In this document: positions 8,992 through 16,302 of the stretch, piece by piece
Layout of the letters: each line of letters starts with the position of its first letter
Position numbering within the stretch: the first letter of the stretch is position 1
Assembly: GCA_012837395.1 (NCBI GenBank)
Contig: DURF01000081.1
Span: 1 to 18,397, forward strand
Direction: 5' to 3'
DNA length: 18,397 nucleotides
Source of the DNA: Acholeplasma sp.
Lineage (GTDB): Bacteria; Bacillota_I; Bacilli_A; Acholeplasmatales; Acholeplasmataceae
Translations under genes and position numbers: made by a program
Notes under the pieces: generated by a model
Told to the model about the DNA's origin: nothing
Seen by the model: the letters and a program-made list of their open reading frames with translations, nothing else
Database searches by the model: none

Positions 8992-10509
8992 TTATCTAAA
9001 TAATCTTAATATATCTTGGAAGGAAACAACTACCATTAATACTAACAATAATACAAAGGTAATCGTTATTAAAATGTTTTCAAAGTTTTTATTAACTTTC
9101 TTCTTAGTAATTCCTTCGTAGATAATAAATGCTATTCTTCCACCATCAAGGGCTGGTATTGGTAGTAAGTTTAAAAATCCAATATTAACACTTAAAAAAG
9201 CTACAAAGATAAAAAATGATACTGCCCCTTGACTTCTTGCGTCACTAACAAGTGAAAATATACCAATTGGACCAGCTAAATCACCAACACCTACTCCACT
9301 ATTTGGTGATACTAATAAAACAATTGTGTTCCACATTTGTTTCATATCTCCACCAAGTCTTACAAACGGATAGTATAGTGGATATAAAATGTTAAAACTG
9401 CTAGTTCCGGCAACACCAATTGAATAGCCAACATAGCTTGCTCCAAGTTTTCTTAATGTCTTATTAGAGATATTAGAGTAATTAATAGTTAACTCTTCAT
9501 TATCTCTTAATACTTTTAACTTAACATTTTCACCTTCACTATTTGTTTCTGCATAAGCAATTAATTCTTCCCAATTGTTAACAAGAGTCAACTCTTTGGT
9601 CGGACCCCCGATTGCTATACTTTGAATAATATCCCCAGTTTTAAGATCTTTTGTTCTTCCAAACACTTGACCTACAACTAATTCACTATTTCCTTGAATA
9701 TTTGTAAATCCTAAACCTTGAAAAACCAATAATAACGGCATATCAATTTCTGGTTCATCATTTAAACCTATTTTAATAGTATCACTCTTTGCATTTGCAA
9801 CTAATGTTCCAACATGACTAAATGATTCTACATTTACACCATTAATAGAGGTAATAATATCACCAGAATTGATTTTTTCACTGGCAAATTCTCCAACATC
9901 ACCTATTATTGCTTCTTCATTTGGTTTACCAATGAAGAAAGCTAGAAAAAATAAAATAATAAAAGCTAATAAGAAGTTTGATAAAGGTCCTGCAATAACA
10001 ACTTTAAATCTTTCCCATAAAGTTTTATTTTCATAACTTCTATCTGCAACACTTAATTGCATCTTCTTTTTGGGAGATAATATATACATCGCATCTTCAT
10101 TTACTTTAAATCTTTGTTCGCCTTTGGAAGTGTTTAAAGTAATAAATAGTTCATTATTATCTAATCCGTATAAATCTTTATCAACAACAGTTCCAATCGA
10201 ATCATATTTAGATTCGTTATTTAAAATTATTTCCTTAACATTACCTTTTTCATCTAAGTTAACACCAAGTGTGTTACCTATTTTGACAAAGTCACTAACT
10301 TCTTCACCAGCCATTGATACATATCCACCGAGTGGAATTGCACGAATGGAATAAACTGTTTCACCTTTTTTCTTTTGGTATAAAACAGGTCCCATACCAA
10401 TTGCGAATTCATGACATAAAATGTTTGCCTTTCTTGCAAAATAAAAATGAGCAAACTCATGTATTAAAATATTTATTCCTAAAACTAAAATAAAAAGTAT
10501 TATATCCAT
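8992..10509 (-). CDS. rseP: RseP/RasP-family site-2 intramembrane zinc metalloprotease
   Basis: A 505-residue membrane protease that cleaves transmembrane segments, for example anti-sigma factors or leftover signal peptides. The zinc motif HEFAH is at 17-21 in the first helix (IHEFAHFYFARKANILCHEF), and the third ligand motif NLLPIPALDGGR is at 447-458 with Asp455. A second helix begins near 168 (RFKVVIAGPLSNFLLAF). Between the membrane parts I see two PDZ-like segments (about 200-260, SGDIITSINGVNV; about 278-345, TGDIIQSIAIGG), whereas RasP of Bacillus has one; this explains the extra length. The ATG follows an AGGATGG ribosome-binding site and lies 12 bases after cdsA, so the two are cotranscribed, as in other Firmicutes, but without dxr between them. 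Confidence 0.96.
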   Translation of the reverse strand: MDIILFILVLGINILIHEFAHFYFARKANILCHEFAIGMGPVLYQKKKGETVYSIRAIPLGGYVSMAGEEVSDFVKIGNTLGVNLDEKGNVKEIILNNESKYDSIGTVVDKDLYGLDNNELFITLNTSKGEQRFKVNEDAMYILSPKKKMQLSVADRSYENKTLWERFKVVIAGPLSNFLLAFIILFFLAFFIGKPNEEAIIGDVGEFASEKINSGDIITSINGVNVESFSHVGTLVANAKSDTIKIGLNDEPEIDMPLLLVFQGLGFTNIQGNSELVVGQVFGRTKDLKTGDIIQSIAIGGPTKELTLVNNWEELIAYAETNSEGENVKLKVLRDNEELTINYSNISNKTLRKLGASYVGYSIGVAGTSSFNILYPLYYPFVRLGGDMKQMWNTIVLLVSPNSGVGVGDLAGPIGIFSLVSDARSQGAVSFFIFVAFLSVNIGFLNLLPIPALDGGRIAFIIYEGITKKKVNKNFENILITITFVLLLVLMVVVSFQDILRLFR

Positions 10510-10521
10510 CTTAAAACCATC

Positions 10522-11427
10522 CTATAAAATTGTTAGAAATGTTAATACGATAATTAAAAACATTCCTGCAAACATCGCTGAATCAAATCGATCTAAAACT
10601 CCGCCGTGACCAGGAAAAATATTTCCAAAGTCTTTCACATTATAAACTCTTTTAATTTTTGATGCTACTAAGTCTCCTAGTTGACCAATAATAGAAATCA
10701 TAAAAGTTAATAAATATAGTAAAATTCCTTTACCAGTTAAATTTATCTTACTTAAGATTTCAAATCCATCAAGTATTGTTCGATAATTATTTACATTTAA
10801 AAAGCCACTACTAAATATTTTACCGTAAAATAAACTAAAGGTCCCAACTAGTATCGTCGCAATCAATGTTCCAGCGATTGCTCCTTCCCACGATTTTTTT
10901 GGGCTTATAATTGGCGCCATCTTATGTTTCCCATATTTAATTCCAATTAAATATGCAAAAACATCAGTAAACATTGTTGTTAAAAATAAATAGACAATAA
11001 ATTGGACCCCAACTATTCTTAAAACAACAAGCGATCCAAGTCCCATAACAACATAGAAAATCATCCCAAAGACTTTGCCAAAATCGTTAAAGTCAAAATT
11101 TCTATCTAAAACTGTAACTAATAATAATAAAAAACCTGCCATAATTATTACTAAGACTAATTTATAATTAAACAATTCTAATAATATCATTTGATCTATA
11201 TCATCAAAATGCCAAATCATTACTAAGTATGATAATAAACTTAAAAAGTATATTAATAATTTACTTTGTATTGTATAGTCTTTATTATATATATTTAAAA
11301 TTTCGAATATAGCTATTAAGACACCCAGTCCAACGACTATTTGTAAACCTATAAATAAATTAGGAATTAAAAACAATGGTGCTAAAATAGCAAGCATAAC
11401 AATTCCTGTAATTGTTCTTTTTTTCAT
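10522..11427 (-). CDS. cdsA: Phosphatidate cytidylyltransferase (CDP-diglyceride synthase)
   Basis: Makes CDP-diacylglycerol from CTP and phosphatidate at the membrane, the branch point of phospholipid synthesis. The 301-residue protein is mostly transmembrane helices. The C-terminal family signature is complete: SKIKR (256-260), KDFGNIFPGHGGVLDRFD (265-282). SPKKSWEG (175-182) and TDVFAYLIG are also present. I chose the ATG at 11427 because AGGAGG lies 6 nt upstream of it; a longer reading from a TTG at 11448 would place that ribosome-binding site inside the gene. It is first in a cdsA-rseP unit with its own promoter. In most Firmicutes uppS precedes it; here there is a convergent small gene instead. 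Confidence 0.96.
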   Translation of the reverse strand: MKKRTITGIVMLAILAPLFLIPNLFIGLQIVVGLGVLIAIFEILNIYNKDYTIQSKLLIYFLSLLSYLVMIWHFDDIDQMILLELFNYKLVLVIIMAGFLLLLVTVLDRNFDFNDFGKVFGMIFYVVMGLGSLVVLRIVGVQFIVYLFLTTMFTDVFAYLIGIKYGKHKMAPIISPKKSWEGAIAGTLIATILVGTFSLFYGKIFSSGFLNVNNYRTILDGFEILSKINLTGKGILLYLLTFMISIIGQLGDLVASKIKRVYNVKDFGNIFPGHGGVLDRFDSAMFAGMFLIIVLTFLTIL

Positions 11428-11453
11428 GCCATTCCTCCTATACTGCAATTATT

Positions 11454-11481
11454 ATTATAACATTTTTTACTATATATTAAA
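11454..11481 (-). promoter_or_regulatory. Probable promoter of cdsA-rseP
   Basis: Minus strand: TATAAT (11459-11454) preceded by TG one base upstream (extended -10), with a weak -35 TTTAAT (11481-11476) at a 16-bp spacing. The spacing to the AGGAGG of cdsA gives a short leader. Confidence 0.6.
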
Positions 11482-11526
11482 CTTTTAATTAAATAAATAT
11501 CATTTTTAGTTTTTTTCACATTTTAA

Positions 11527-11535
11527 TGATATAAT
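11527..11535 (+). promoter_or_regulatory. Probable promoter (extended -10) of the 77-aa membrane protein
   Basis: TGATATAAT on the plus strand is an extended -10 element 24 bases ahead of the ATG. No good -35 is visible. Together with the cdsA promoter it makes a divergent pair in a very AT-rich 130-bp interval. Confidence 0.5.
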
Positions 11536-11558
11536 AAAATAAAAAGGGAGGAAATAAC

Positions 11559-11792
11559 ATGAACTTTGTTAAAGCAATGGATAATTTACCATTTATCTTA
11601 AAATTAATTTTAGCTTTACCTGGATTAGATATCGTATGGGGAATTTATCGTTTAGTTAAAGGAGTTGCTAAGAAAAATCTATTTTTAACGATTGTAGGAA
11701 TTTTATGGATTATACCAGGAGCAGTTATATGTTGGGTCGTTGACCTTATAACAGTAATAATTAACGATAGACCAACAGTCTTTGTAGACTAA
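11559..11792 (+). CDS. Small two-helix membrane protein, function unknown
   Basis: The only plus-strand gene in the window. It encodes 77 residues with two hydrophobic helices (about 11-33, FILKLILALPGLDIVWGIYRL, and about 41-68, LFLTIVGILWIIPGAVICWVVDLI) joined by a short basic loop GVAKK. An ideal GGGAGG ribosome-binding site lies 7 nt before the ATG, an extended -10 lies upstream, and a strong terminator follows the stop by about 20 bases, so this is a complete independent transcription unit rather than a chance frame. It does not match the Pmp3/YqaE pattern. It sits where uppS usually lies. I do not recognise a family and assign no function. Confidence 0.85.
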   Translation: MNFVKAMDNLPFILKLILALPGLDIVWGIYRLVKGVAKKNLFLTIVGILWIIPGAVICWVVDLITVIINDRPTVFVD

Positions 11793-11812
11793 TTATTAAA
11801 TCATTAAAAAAC

Positions 11813-11840
11813 AAAGGAGAAGCAAATTCGCTTCTCCTTT
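11813..11840. terminator. Bidirectional rho-independent terminator
   Basis: An 11-bp perfect stem (AAAGGAGAAGC / GCTTCTCCTTT) closes a 6-base loop AAATTC. A T-run follows on the plus strand (TTTTTGTTTTTG), and an A-run lies on the other side, giving a T-run on the minus strand. It separates the plus-strand small gene from frr, which ends 9 bases away on the other strand, and serves both. Confidence 0.93.
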
Positions 11841-11849
11841 TTGTTTTTG

Positions 11850-12401
11850 TTAAATTGTCATTATTTCTTTAACTTTTTCAGCAACAACTTCATCAATTTT
11901 TTTAACATATTTATCTGTTAATTCTTGAACATCGTTAAGTGTTGATTTTTCTAAATCCTCAGGCAATTCTAAAGCTTTAACTAAATCATTACCTTCTCTT
12001 CTAGCATTTCTAACATTAACTTTATTTGTTTCTCCAATTTTATCAACGCTTTTACTTAATTCTTTTCTTCGGTCTTCAGTAAGTGCAGGTAAAATAAGTC
12101 TTACACCTGTACCGTCGTTTTGCGGAGAAATTCCAATATCTGATGCATAAATAGCATGTTCAACATCTTTTAAAACTGATTTATCATAAGGTTTAATGTA
12201 AAGTTGTGTTCCTTCAACAACGCTAATTGCTGCGATTTGTTTTAATGGAGTGTCAGCCCCATAATATTTAATATTAATTCTATCAAGTATAGCAGGGTTT
12301 GCACGACCAGTTCTAATATTAGCTAACTCACGGTTTAGCCCTTCAATAATTTTTTGCATACTCTCTTCAACTTCAAATAATACTAATTCAATTTGTTCCA
12401 T
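11850..12401 (-). CDS. frr: Ribosome recycling factor
   Basis: Splits post-termination ribosomes together with EF-G in the cytoplasm. At 183 residues it has normal length. Recognisable family segments include LNRELANIRTGRANPAILDRI, IKYYGADTPLKQIAAISV, the IKPYDKSVLKDVEHAI stretch, NDGTGVRLILPALTEDRRKEL and the C-terminal helix LTDKYVKKIDEVVAEKVKEI. Helices at both ends form the three-helix bundle, with the central beta domain about 30-105. GGGAGG of its ribosome-binding site lies inside the last codons of pyrH, whose stop is one base before the frr ATG, so the two are tightly coupled. It is the last gene of the rpsB operon and ends at a bidirectional terminator. Confidence 0.98.
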   Translation of the reverse strand: MEQIELVLFEVEESMQKIIEGLNRELANIRTGRANPAILDRINIKYYGADTPLKQIAAISVVEGTQLYIKPYDKSVLKDVEHAIYASDIGISPQNDGTGVRLILPALTEDRRKELSKSVDKIGETNKVNVRNARREGNDLVKALELPEDLEKSTLNDVQELTDKYVKKIDEVVAEKVKEIMTI

Positions 12402-12402
12402 G

Positions 12403-13116
12403 TTAATCCTCCCATGTTACTAATGTACCGATTTTGTCGCCTAATGTTGCTTTTTTCATATTTCCTTTTATGTTCATATCGAATACAACAATATTTATTT
12501 TATTTTCTTTACACATTGATGCAGCAGTTGCATCCATGACTAATAAGTTTTTTTCTAAAACTTCTTGTAAAGTTAATTCTTCAAATAAGACAGCATCACT
12601 ATGTTGTTTTGGATCTTTATTATAAACTCCAGTTACACCATTTTTTGCCATTAATATAACATCAGCACCAATTTCTGCTGCTCTTAATCCAGCGGCAGTA
12701 TCAGTTGAAAAGTATGGTGAGCCAGTTCCACCAACAAAGATGGTAACGCGACCTTTTTCTAAATGTCTTATTGCTCTTCTTCTAATATATGGTTCGGCAA
12801 CTTCTGAAATTGGAATAGCACTCATTACTCTTGATGGTACTTTTATTGATTCTAATGCATCTTGTAATGCTAGACCATTCATAATAGTACCAAGCATTCC
12901 CATATAGTCTGCTTGAGCTCGGTCCATTCCTAATTGTTCACCAGTTACGCCACGCCACAAATTGCCGGCACCAACAACGACGCCAACTTGTACCCCTAAT
13001 GCGTATATTTCTTTAATTTCAGAAGCAATCTTGTTAACTGTATTTGGATCTATTCCATAATTTGTTTCACCTTTTAATGCTTCTCCACTTAACTTTAATA
13101 TTATACGTTGGTACAT
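12403..13116 (-). CDS. pyrH: UMP kinase
   Basis: Phosphorylates UMP to UDP with ATP in pyrimidine nucleotide synthesis, using the bacterial amino-acid-kinase-fold enzyme. The 237-residue protein has KLSGEAL (8-14) for phosphate binding, VGAGNLWRG (48-56), the UMP-binding [16 protein letters not shown] (65-80), [14 protein letters not shown] (129-142) and the nucleotide loop VYNKDP (164-169). Length is normal. The ATG follows AAGGAGGACGCT, and the gap to tsf is 10 bases. The order rpsB-tsf-pyrH-frr is the widely conserved bacterial one. Confidence 0.98.
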   Translation of the reverse strand: MYQRIILKLSGEALKGETNYGIDPNTVNKIASEIKEIYALGVQVGVVVGAGNLWRGVTGEQLGMDRAQADYMGMLGTIMNGLALQDALESIKVPSRVMSAIPISEVAEPYIRRRAIRHLEKGRVTIFVGGTGSPYFSTDTAAGLRAAEIGADVILMAKNGVTGVYNKDPKQHSDAVLFEELTLQEVLEKNLLVMDATAASMCKENKINIVVFDMNIKGNMKKATLGDKIGTLVTWED

Positions 13117-13126
13117 AGCGTCCTCC

Positions 13127-14008
13127 TTATAAACCTTTAGTTACTGCTGCAACTTCTGCGGCAAAGTCTTCTTCTTTTTTCTCAATTCCTTCGCCAACTT
13201 CTAATCTAACGAATGATAAAACATCGTTATTATTGTTTTTTAAGTGTTGTTTTACTTTTACATCATTGTCTTTAACAAATGGTTGGTCTACTAAACAAAT
13301 TTCTTCTAAAAATTTATTTAATCTTCCAACAACCATTTTTTCAACAATGTGAGCTGGTTTTCCTTCTTGGAGCGCTTGGTTTGTTAAAACTTCTTTTTCG
13401 TGATTTAGTGTATCTTGATCAACTTCATCACGGTTTAAGAATTTAGGGTTGCTTGCTGCAATGTGCATTGCAATGTCTTTACCTAAGTCTTCATCTTGTT
13501 TTGCTAATACTGCAAGACTAACAATTCTTCCGCCCATATGTGCATATGCGCCAAAGCCTTGGTCATCTTCTTTAGTAAATCTTGACACTCTTCTTAGAGT
13601 AATTTTTTCACCAATTTTTGCGGTTGCATTTGTTAATGCATCAGCAAGTGTGCCATCATTAACTTTAATTTCTAAAGCTTCTTCTGTATTAGTTGCGCCT
13701 GATTCTAAAATTGCATTTCCTACAGTATCTAACAGGTCTAAAAACTCTTTATTTTTTGAAACGAAGTCAGTTTCTGAGTTTAACTCAAATACTACTGCAA
13801 CATTATCTTTAACAACAAAACTTGCTAAACCTTCTGCAGCAACTCTTCCTGATTTTTTAGCTGCTTGAGCAATTCCTCTTTCTCTTAAATAGTCAATTGC
13901 TTTATCAACATCACCGTTTGTTGCTTCTAACGCTTTTTTACAATCAAGCATTCCAGCGCCAGTTCTATCTCTTAATTCTTTCACCATTTTGGCTGTAATT
14001 TGTACCAT
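13127..14008 (-). CDS. tsf: Translation elongation factor Ts
   Basis: Nucleotide-exchange factor for EF-Tu. The N-terminal UBA-like domain (about 1-55) carries [18 protein letters not shown], and the core contains the EF-Tu-contact motif [10 protein letters not shown] (77-86), followed by the two-subdomain dimer-type core ending AAVTKGL. At 293 residues it has the full length expected for the long Ts form. I chose the ATG at 14008, 8 nt after GGAGG; an upstream ATG at 14023 overlaps that ribosome-binding site itself (ATGGAGG) and would add only five residues. A hairpin lies 27-48 bases upstream of the start, between it and rpsB. Confidence 0.97.
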   Translation of the reverse strand: MVQITAKMVKELRDRTGAGMLDCKKALEATNGDVDKAIDYLRERGIAQAAKKSGRVAAEGLASFVVKDNVAVVFELNSETDFVSKNKEFLDLLDTVGNAILESGATNTEEALEIKVNDGTLADALTNATAKIGEKITLRRVSRFTKEDDQGFGAYAHMGGRIVSLAVLAKQDEDLGKDIAMHIAASNPKFLNRDEVDQDTLNHEKEVLTNQALQEGKPAHIVEKMVVGRLNKFLEEICLVDQPFVKDNDVKVKQHLKNNNNDVLSFVRLEVGEGIEKKEEDFAAEVAAVTKGL

Positions 14009-14034
14009 AGTTATATCCTCCATTTTTTTAAAAT

Positions 14035-14056
14035 AAAAGGGAACAACGTCCCTTTT
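14035..14056 (-). terminator. Hairpin between rpsB and tsf, probable partial terminator
   Basis: On the minus strand AAAAGGGA pairs with TCCCTTTT over a 6-base loop and is followed by ATTTT, then an A-run. The 8-bp stem followed by T-rich sequence looks like a weak intrinsic terminator that would lower expression of tsf-pyrH-frr relative to rpsB. It could also be an RNA-processing site. Confidence 0.6.
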
Positions 14057-14094
14057 TAATAATAAGTAAATTTATCTTTGTAATAAGTTACGTT

Positions 14095-15135
14095 TTATTT
14101 TAAATTTTCTTTAATAAATTCAATTAGTTCTGCTTTTCTTAAAGTTGAATATCCAACTAATTCATTTTCTCTTGCAATATCTTTTAATTCAGCAACAGTC
14201 ATTTTTGAATAATCAACTTCTGCTTTTTTAGCTTTTACTTCTGTTTTTTCTTCTTTAACCACTTTAGGTTCATCAACTTTAACTTCCACTTTTGGAGCTT
14301 CTGCTTCTTTTTTAGGAGCAGGTTTTCTTTCTTCTCTTGGTTTACGATCTTGTCTTGGTTGTTTGTCTTCTCTTGGTTTACGATCTTGTTTTGGTTTACG
14401 TTCACGTGGTGCTTCTTGTGTTACATCTTCATCATCATCATATTTTTCAACAAATCCACCTTGTGCTTCGATTACCGCATTTGCCATAACGTTTGCAATT
14501 AATGCAACTGCTCTAATCGCATCATCGTTAGCTGGAATTACATAATCAATTAAATCTGGATCACAGTTTGTATCTACAATACTAATGATTGGAATATTTA
14601 ATTTACGTGCTTCTAAGATAGCGTTAACTTCTTTGTTTGGATCAACAATGAAAAGTGCGTCTGGCAACTTTTTCATTTCTTTAATTCCACCTAAGTTTCT
14701 TTCTAACTTATTTCTTTCATGAACTAATTTTAATACTTCTTTTTTAGGTAGAACATCAAATGTTCCATCTTCTTCCATTTTGTATAGGTCGTGTAATCTT
14801 TTAATTCTTCTTCTAATTGTTTTGAAGTTTGTTAAAGTTCCACCTAACCAACGATGGTCAACATAAAATTGTCCAGTTTTTGCTGCTGCTTCTCTAATTG
14901 CACTTTGTGCTTGTTTTTTAGTACCAACAAAAAGTACTGTTCCGCCACCTTGGACAATTTCTAATAATGCGTTATACGCTTCTTCAACTTTTTGTTGAGT
15001 TAATTTTAAATCAATAATGTGAATACCATTTCTTGATGTAAAAATATATGGTGCCATTTTAGGATTCCATCTTCTAGTTGCATGTCCAAAATGCACACCT
15101 GATTCTAATAATTGTTTCATTGAAACTACTGCCAT
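14095..15135 (-). CDS. rpsB: Ribosomal protein S2 with charged linker and C-terminal Rho_N/SAP-like domain
   Basis: Residues 1-230 are an ordinary S2: [26 protein letters not shown], the [13 protein letters not shown] motif (95-107), and [12 protein letters not shown]...ANDDAIRAV near the end. Usual bacterial S2 is about 230-260 residues, but this protein has 346. The added part is a low-complexity linker (about 231-307) with repeated DRKPRE/QDRKPRE units, then an alternating Lys/Glu/Val stretch. It ends in a compact module (about 308-346) reading [33 protein letters not shown], a pattern typical of Rho N-terminal/SAP-type helix-extended-loop-helix domains that bind nucleic acid. The frame is uninterrupted and composition matches the neighbours, so it is a genuine fusion. 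Start ATG follows GGAGG by 10 nt. The gene heads the rpsB-tsf-pyrH-frr operon with a promoter and a structured leader. Confidence 0.97.
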   Translation of the reverse strand: MAVVSMKQLLESGVHFGHATRRWNPKMAPYIFTSRNGIHIIDLKLTQQKVEEAYNALLEIVQGGGTVLFVGTKKQAQSAIREAAAKTGQFYVDHRWLGGTLTNFKTIRRRIKRLHDLYKMEEDGTFDVLPKKEVLKLVHERNKLERNLGGIKEMKKLPDALFIVDPNKEVNAILEARKLNIPIISIVDTNCDPDLIDYVIPANDDAIRAVALIANVMANAVIEAQGGFVEKYDDDEDVTQEAPRERKPKQDRKPREDKQPRQDRKPREERKPAPKKEAEAPKVEVKVDEPKVVKEEKTEVKAKKAEVDYSKMTVAELKDIARENELVGYSTLRKAELIEFIKENLK

Positions 15136-15168
15136 AAAATATATACCTCCGTTTTCGTTTTTTTCCTC

Positions 15169-15221
15169 TGGATATTATTTTAAACCACCCGTTGGGCACA
15201 TGATTTAAAAAAACTTATCCA
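15169..15221 (-). promoter_or_regulatory. Structured 5' leader of rpsB, candidate S2 autoregulatory RNA
   Basis: The rpsB leader folds into nested pairs on the minus strand: outer TGGATA (15221-15216) with TATCCA (15174-15169); inner TTTAAATCA (15209-15201) with TGGTTTAAA (15187-15179), 9 pairs including one G-U; and a tip CCC-AAC-GGG (15196-15188). A TGTG bulge lies on the 5' side. It sits between the predicted promoter and the ribosome-binding site and has no T-run, so it is not a terminator. Autogenous leaders are known for rpsB in other bacteria; equivalence here is inference. Confidence 0.55.
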
Positions 15222-15244
15222 TGTGTATTTTATTAGCCTTAATA

Positions 15245-15273
15245 AATATAACATAATTGCATCTTTTTTGCAA
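15245..15273 (-). promoter_or_regulatory. Promoter of the rpsB-tsf-pyrH-frr operon
   Basis: Minus strand: TTGCAA (15273-15268), 17-bp spacer, TATATT (15250-15245), with TG one base before the -10. The predicted start near 15238 gives a leader of about 100 nt before rpsB. The 201-bp gap between dut and rpsB holds this promoter, the leader fold and little else. Confidence 0.7.
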
Positions 15274-15336
15274 GATTTAAATCTATTTCAACACGCTTTT
15301 AATTGATTTCTTTCTTTTTAAGTGAAATATTGGATT

Positions 15337-15780
15337 TTACTTAAGTCCACTACTTCCAAAACCACCAAGTCTTACAGTATGGTTTTCTTCTTCATCGGTT
15401 GTTTTATAGTAGTTAGTAAAGACTGCTTGTGCTAATCTTTCACCTTTATTAATAAATACTGTTTCTTTAGTAAAGTTATATAGTGGAATACTTATATGTC
15501 CTTCATTTTCAGCATGATAATAATCTGAATCTATTACACCAACACCATTACTCATCATTAAGCCTTTTTTAAAAGCTAGTGATGATCTTGGAAATACTAA
15601 TAAAACCTCGCTTGTTGGTATTTTAGCTCTTAAACCAGTTGGTACTAGTTTAATTTCACCAGGTAGTATTTCAGTATCAACAATGGTTGCTAAGTCATAG
15701 CCTGCACTATATTTAGTTGCTCTTACTGGTAGTTCGATATTTTCATCTTTATATTTTGTTATTACTTCAAATTTTCTCAT
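15337..15780 (-). CDS. dut: dUTP diphosphatase (dUTPase)
   Basis: Hydrolyses dUTP to dUMP and pyrophosphate, keeping uracil out of DNA and feeding dTMP synthesis. The 147-residue protein has all five motifs of the trimeric dUTPase family: AGYDLATIVD (26-35), PRSSLAFKKGL (64-74), NGVGVIDSDY (78-87), GERLAQAVF (113-121) and RLGGFGSSG (137-145), the last being the mobile C-terminal arm that closes the site. Length is normal. The ATG directly abuts the stop of the Nudix gene, and AAGGAG lies inside that gene's last codons. It is the last gene of the trmFO-xerC-nudix-dut run. No clear intrinsic terminator follows it. Confidence 0.97.
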   Translation of the reverse strand: MRKFEVITKYKDENIELPVRATKYSAGYDLATIVDTEILPGEIKLVPTGLRAKIPTSEVLLVFPRSSLAFKKGLMMSNGVGVIDSDYYHAENEGHISIPLYNFTKETVFINKGERLAQAVFTNYYKTTDEEENHTVRLGGFGSSGLK

Positions 15781-16302
15781 TTATAAAATCTCCTTAATAT
15801 ATTTTAAAATTCTATTTTCTCTTTCAATAACTGTTATAAATCCTTGATCTACTTTTTCATCTCTAGTTAATAATTCTTGATTGTTGTGGTTAATTGCTTC
15901 ATCAATTTTAATCCACTTAGGAATTAATCCTTGAGCCTTTTCGCGTTTATTATAACTTGGAGTAGTTATATTATCTATTTCACATATATAATAATATGAT
16001 GTTTGTTTGTATGTTGAGTTATTATTATTTATTCCATATCTTAATTCTTCAATAAAGCCAATATATTTTAATACATTTACTTTATTTGCACCAAGTTCTT
16101 CTTTAAGTTCTCTCTTTAGTGCATCCCTGTGGTCTTCATCTTCTTTAATTCCCCCACCTGGAAAAATATAATCGTTATATAAACTAGAGTATAACATATA
16201 TACTAAATTATCTTTTAAAATGATCGCTCTAACTGTTTTTCTAGTTTTTAAAACTTCATCCTCTTTTAAATTGCCTTCAACAATTGTATTACCTATCTTC
16301 AT
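15781..16302 (-). CDS. Nudix hydrolase
   Basis: A 173-residue nucleotide-pyrophosphatase-fold protein. The Nudix box is complete: GGIKEDE, then seven residues, then REL-K-EELGA (about residues 50-72), with the Glu residues that bind the metal. Substrate cannot be told from the box; sanitation of a damaged or unwanted nucleotide is plausible because dUTPase follows immediately. I chose the ATG at 16302, which follows AAGGAG at a somewhat long spacing of 11 nt and overlaps the end of xerC by 14 bases. An upstream in-frame ATG at 16335 would add 11 residues but lacks a good ribosome-binding site and overlaps xerC further. Confidence 0.9.
   Translation of the reverse strand: MKIGNTIVEGNLKEDEVLKTRKTVRAIILKDNLVYMLYSSLYNDYIFPGGGIKEDEDHRDALKRELKEELGANKVNVLKYIGFIEELRYGINNNNSTYKQTSYYYICEIDNITTPSYNKREKAQGLIPKWIKIDEAINHNNQELLTRDEKVDQGFITVIERENRILKYIKEIL

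Noticed and set aside
13449..13868. A 139-codon plus-strand open frame antisense to tsf.
   Set aside because: It mirrors the conserved EF-Ts gene, lacks a ribosome-binding site and promoter, and its composition is that of an antisense shadow.
15318..15344. An 11-position hairpin (TTAAGTGAAAT / ATTTTACTTAA) over the dut stop, considered as the dut terminator.
   Set aside because: On the minus-strand RNA it has an A-C mismatch and is followed by an A/G-rich stretch with no T-run, so it does not qualify as an intrinsic terminator.
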